Positions 60,560 through 64,000 of a stretch of 64,000 nt of DNA are shown one piece after another. Position 1 is the stretch's first letter; every line of letters starts with the position of its first letter. The DNA lies in assembly GCA_041660045.1 (NCBI GenBank), contig JBAZXA010000008.1:1-64000 (forward strand). The letters are read 5' to 3'. This DNA comes from WM-3-3 sp041660045 (GTDB lineage Bacteria > Pseudomonadota > Gammaproteobacteria > Methylococcales > Methylomonadaceae). A program made the translations under genes and the position numbers. The notes under the pieces are model-generated. The model ran no database searches. It was given only the letters and a program-made list of their open reading frames with translations, and was not told the origin of the DNA.

Positions 60560-61421
60560 CTTGACACATCCCCCCAAAGACCATCGCGAACGCCTATCGG
60601 TTAACACCCAGTCATGGTTAATTTGGCTAGTCGGCTTTCAATTGCTTGTTTTATTTTGGCCTACTTTAGTTTGGCTGTGGCAACGCTGGACGATGGGGGT
60701 TTGGCATAACGGGCATAGCGTTTTGATTGTAATACTCGTTATTTATTTGGTTGCTTCCGAGATAAGAAAACAGAACACATCGGTAACTTCTTCATGCCCA
60801 TGGGGTTTTGCCATCGTCATTCCGGCGCTCTTCCTACATATGTTAGATACAGGTATACATTCTGAGTTACTTAGCGCTTTCGCACTGTATTTATCGCTAC
60901 CAGGATTTTCCTTACTTTTTTTAGGCTTGCCCCGCACCAAAGCAATTTTATTTCCCTTACTAATGCTTTTTTTAACGTTGCCTATCCCACTCGTGTTCAC
61001 CGAATCACTACACTTAGGCTTGCGCCAATTGGCGACTAACAGCGTTGCTTGGATATTACATCACGCAGGTGTGCCGGTATATGCCTCGGGTACGACACTT
61101 GAATTTGAAAGCGCCACATTACAAGTTGCTGATGCTTGTAGTGGTTTCTCGACACTTTACGCCACTATTACAGTAGCCATTATGACTGCTTATTACTGCC
61201 CAAACTTACTAAGGAAAATTGCCGTTTTATTACTCGCTGCCCCGCTGGCGATCGCCGTTAATATTGTAAGAATTTTAATCCTCACCCTATTAGTCAAAGA
61301 ATTTGGCCTTGATGTATTAAACACATCTGCGCACGAACTATCAGGATTATTGACATTTGTGATTGCTTTACCCCTTATCTTCTGGATAGGGCAAGAGTCA
61401 CCCATTGCGGATTCAAAATGA
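60552..61421 (+). CDS. xrtA: Exosortase A
   Basis: A 289-residue membrane transpeptidase with about eight hydrophobic segments. Catalytic features are the cysteine in DACSGFSTLYA, the arginine in NIVRIL and the histidine in TSAHELSG. It cleaves PEP-CTERM tails and passes proteins to the surface. The gene overlaps prsR by 8 bases and epsI by 4, so prsR, xrtA and epsI are translated together. Confidence 0.95.
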   Translation: MNSLTHPPKDHRERLSVNTQSWLIWLVGFQLLVLFWPTLVWLWQRWTMGVWHNGHSVLIVILVIYLVASEIRKQNTSVTSSCPWGFAIVIPALFLHMLDTGIHSELLSAFALYLSLPGFSLLFLGLPRTKAILFPLLMLFLTLPIPLVFTESLHLGLRQLATNSVAWILHHAGVPVYASGTTLEFESATLQVADACSGFSTLYATITVAIMTAYYCPNLLRKIAVLLLAAPLAIAVNIVRILILTLLVKEFGLDVLNTSAHELSGLLTFVIALPLIFWIGQESPIADSK

Positions 61422-62038
61422 TTTCAACTCGCTATGTAATCCCAACAGCTGTGTTATTAACTGCTGCCTTAATACCCACTGTTATTCATAATTACTTACA
61501 ACTAAAAATACAGGATGGTAGGTCAGCTACAGCCATCAGCCCAATTATTGGCCAATATGCCTCCTTACCTAGCCCAAGAAACCAAGGTTGGGGGGAGTAT
61601 ACTTTCGAAAGTTACGATTGGTTTGAGCGTGATTATGGTGATAGTAATGGCAGACAAGCCCGACTTTTTGTCGGCCGTTCTTTTAACCACAAGCGCTTAT
61701 ATCATCATCCTGAGCTAGCCCTATCACACGGTAAAGATTTACGTTTTGAGAATGTTGTTTGGTTAAACTGGCAAAATCAAAAAATCCCAGTAACTGTTCT
61801 AAAAGATAGCGCTGGCGTAGGACTAGTAGCCTATACCCTGGTTGAAGGACATCAATTTATTGCCAACCCAATCACCTATCAAATTAGTAACAGTTTAAAC
61901 CAATTAGTTAATCCCGCTAAACCATTAACCTTATTCTATGTTTCTGACACACGCGCAGCAAAATCAACAGTCTTTGAACATTCCATGGCAGCTGATATTT
62001 TAGTCGGCTCCATTTCAAGTTTTTTTGCCGAAAATTAA
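61418..62038 (+). CDS. epsI: EpsI-family exosortase-associated protein
   Basis: A 206-residue protein with an N-terminal membrane anchor (residues about 7-25) and a periplasmic EpsI domain. In many relatives this domain is fused to the C-terminus of exosortase; here it is separate. Its exact role in sorting or polysaccharide export is unknown. It overlaps xrtA by 4 bases. Confidence 0.88.
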   Translation: MISTRYVIPTAVLLTAALIPTVIHNYLQLKIQDGRSATAISPIIGQYASLPSPRNQGWGEYTFESYDWFERDYGDSNGRQARLFVGRSFNHKRLYHHPELALSHGKDLRFENVVWLNWQNQKIPVTVLKDSAGVGLVAYTLVEGHQFIANPITYQISNSLNQLVNPAKPLTLFYVSDTRAAKSTVFEHSMAADILVGSISSFFAEN

Positions 62039-62068
62039 CTTCATATTACTGAATTAGCAGGTACTCTT

Positions 62069-64000
62069 TTACTGTTGATCGGCTTCATATTCACGCCATC
62101 GTAAATCCTCCCAGTGTCGAATAAGACGTTCAATCCCTGGGCGAAATTCAGGATCAGCAAGCGCCTCTTGATACGACTTCCATATATTCAAATCACTATA
62201 AAACACTTGTTCAGACCTAAAATCAAACAGTATCCTTTTACCACCTTGGCCTACATGTGCAATCAAGGTCGGCCTAGCCAAACTTCCAACTAACTGAAAC
62301 ACCACTTTATTTTCATCCTGCCACTGATTTGGTTCATCTAAAGCAGAGCGTATGGTCATTTCAGCCACATCAATTTGTCCAATAGCCTCATTCACTAATA
62401 GGTTGGTATCATTAAAAATAAGCGGAATTTTAGTTTGGGAATCATTAATGGCATGGCCATGGCCAAGAAATTCATCATCAAATAAAGACTCGCCATGATC
62501 ACCTAATATAGCGATTGTCGTATTACCCAACAATTCTTTGTCTCTTAAGGTAAGCACAACCTCATTAACTGCCCAATCAGCACTTGCGATAGCATTCCAA
62601 TAGGTTTTAGTCAACCATTCTTTATTTTCAGCATTAATTTTCGACCTTGGAATTAAATGCTCTATTAGGCGTTTTGACATAGTCGGATGCGCATAAGGAA
62701 AATGCGCGGCTTGAAAATTTAAATAAACAAATTGCGGTACATTAAAGTCCACTTCATCCAGACGTTTTTTAAACTGCTTTACAACCCGCTCCTCACTTAA
62801 ACGCAGACTACCTTGATCAGTACTGGGTAATACGCGCTCATCAATTGCAGTTCGCGCATCAAAATAATACACCCCCTCATTTTTCATACCTACCTTAGCC
62901 GCAACATCACCGAATGACTCGTCTTGACCAGAAATAATAGATAATTGGTAACCTGCACTTTGTAAAAAATCAACCAACTTAATTTTTTGATTGTTTTTTA
63001 CTAAATCCCTATTAAATATTGCAGTAATTGATGTTGTCGTATAACCCGTATGACTATAGGCATTTTTTGCTGATGTACCAGATTGTGCAAGTTTGACTAA
63101 AGCAGGCGCAACATATTTACCATCATATTGTTTCTCTGTTAGTTCTGAACGTGCACTTTCAAGGATTATCAAAATGATATGTTTACCTTTTTTGGGCGTA
63201 ATTTGGGCCAACTTATCTTTTTCAGGCATAACAATGATGGCATCACCTAAAAAGCCATCTTCATCGATACCGTTACCAGGGATATCAATTGCCCCTGGAA
63301 AAATTGCAGGGTCATAGATTGCCCTATCTTTTGGGTAAGAAAATGAGCCATAGCCATCATTATCTATATCAGAAAGCTTATCCAACATACTTATTATTAA
63401 GTGGTAAGACGTCTTCTTATCAAGACCATACCTAAGAAAATCATTATTGGATATAAAAAAACTTAGAATCGGCGTTATGCCTAAAATTATGAATAACGGT
63501 AAAATATAGCTTGAATGCTCATATTGATGATTTGAAAAAAAACCTTGTAGCTTTATTTTTTTAAAAATTTCAATTATTAATTTAAAAACAATGGCCATTA
63601 CACATAAAAAAACAATAAACAGAACGATCTCATTACTAGCATATGACAATGCCTCTTGTAAGTTGCCGCCGCCTAAATTTTTTATTATTTGAAGATTAAT
63701 TGCATCACTAAAATATGAAAGAACTTTAAATTTTAAAGTAAGCCATGAACCAATAATTAATAACACTAAAAATACAAAGTTATAATAAATAGCAATTCCA
63801 TGCTTTTTAATACTATCCGCAATAAAAAACCAGACTCCTGCTATACAACTTAACAAGACAAAATCATACCAGCAAGAAAGCGTTATAAATATTAACTTTT
63901 CAGAAAAAGTCTTATATGAAAAAGGCTGAAGAAAGCCACCAGTAAATATATCATATTTAAAATAAAGCAAACTTAATTCAAAAAACTGAATTACTATAAC
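62069..64000 (-). CDS. Sulfatase-fold membrane transferase (partial at window edge)
   Basis: About 640 residues visible. Five or so N-terminal membrane segments precede an alkaline-phosphatase-fold domain with ILIILESARSE, the nucleophile region HTGYTTTSITAIF, LGDHGESLFDDEF and GHGHAIND. This is the layout of phosphoethanolamine/phosphoglycerol (LTA synthase-like) transferases. The frame stays open to the right edge; an internal TTG at 63970 is a poor start, so the true start is probably outside. It converges on epsI and may modify a surface glycan or lipid. Confidence 0.8.
   Translation of the reverse strand, partial: VIVIQFFELSLLYFKYDIFTGGFLQPFSYKTFSEKLIFITLSCWYDFVLLSCIAGVWFFIADSIKKHGIAIYYNFVFLVLLIIGSWLTLKFKVLSYFSDAINLQIIKNLGGGNLQEALSYASNEIVLFIVFLCVMAIVFKLIIEIFKKIKLQGFFSNHQYEHSSYILPLFIILGITPILSFFISNNDFLRYGLDKKTSYHLIISMLDKLSDIDNDGYGSFSYPKDRAIYDPAIFPGAIDIPGNGIDEDGFLGDAIIVMPEKDKLAQITPKKGKHIILIILESARSELTEKQYDGKYVAPALVKLAQSGTSAKNAYSHTGYTTTSITAIFNRDLVKNNQKIKLVDFLQSAGYQLSIISGQDESFGDVAAKVGMKNEGVYYFDARTAIDERVLPSTDQGSLRLSEERVVKQFKKRLDEVDFNVPQFVYLNFQAAHFPYAHPTMSKRLIEHLIPRSKINAENKEWLTKTYWNAIASADWAVNEVVLTLRDKELLGNTTIAILGDHGESLFDDEFLGHGHAINDSQTKIPLIFNDTNLLVNEAIGQIDVAEMTIRSALDEPNQWQDENKVVFQLVGSLARPTLIAHVGQGGKRILFDFRSEQVFYSDLNIWKSYQEALADPEFRPGIERLIRHWEDLRWREYEADQQ

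Noticed and set aside
1..64000. tRNA, rRNA, replication origin or complete insertion sequence
   Set aside because: None recognised by reading; a covariance-model scan for small RNAs was not possible here, so this absence is not proof.

Overview
The window (about 42-45% G+C by eye) looks like the chromosome of a gammaproteobacterial methylotroph or methanotroph. That placement is inferred from gene content: a methylotroph-type formamidase (fmd) locus, an exosortase A/PrsK-PrsR module and urea/short-amide specialisation. No rRNA or tRNA gene fixes the taxonomy.

Layout. (1) 1-1319: the 3' end of an IS4-type transposase, then a secreted CAP-domain protein. (2) 1406-14261, minus strand: complete urease locus ureDABCEFG with a HupE/UreJ-type metal permease, urea transporter urtABCDE and an outer-membrane porin. 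(3) 14691-25540: a GntR/FCD regulator, an RloA/RloB (AbiL-like) defence pair, and a biuret operon (nucleoside-type ABC importer, biuret hydrolase, allophanate hydrolase, cupin). (4) 25870-30640: an accessory island with a HEPN/AbiU2-like protein, two decayed REP-associated transposase copies, integron-type gene cassettes with an attC site encoding a TIR protein and a JAMM protein, a FitAB-type toxin-antitoxin pair and an IS3 remnant. No integrase is present. (5) 31001-33272: a second biuret-hydrolase-like cysteine hydrolase with an NCS2 permease. (6) 33728-47805: a spondin-like secreted protein, a second urea/amide transporter, fmdB and formamidase fmdA, then an unusual hybrid histidine kinase whose sensor is an NCS1 permease, its LuxR-type response regulator and a lipase-like lipoprotein. 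(7) 47802-64000: lipocalin, then an exosortase region: two LuxI-like acyltransferases, ThiF-like E1, nitroreductase, PEP-CTERM protein, two fatty-acid desaturases, PrsK, PrsR, exosortase A, EpsI and a sulfatase-fold transferase running off the right edge.

How it fits together. Urea, formamide/short amides, biuret and possibly triuret all end in ammonia through urease, formamidase and allophanate hydrolase. The sequence shows two regulatory circuits. The biuret operon and the second hydrolase/NCS2 operon each carry a sigma-54 promoter, a GntR-type TGTATACA operator over the expected start, and the same upstream dyad GTGCAAA-N10-TTTGCAC. The porin/urt1 and fmdA/urt2 operons share a different promoter block of about 48 bp, a plausible target of the permease-kinase/LuxR system next to fmdA. 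The PEP-CTERM gene has a near-perfect sigma-54 promoter, matching the neighbouring GAFTGA-type activator PrsR.

The best candidates for undescribed biology are the TIR (possible ubiquitin-like domain) plus JAMM cassette pair, the acyltransferase/E1/nitroreductase/desaturase cluster beside exosortase A, and the two promoter circuits.
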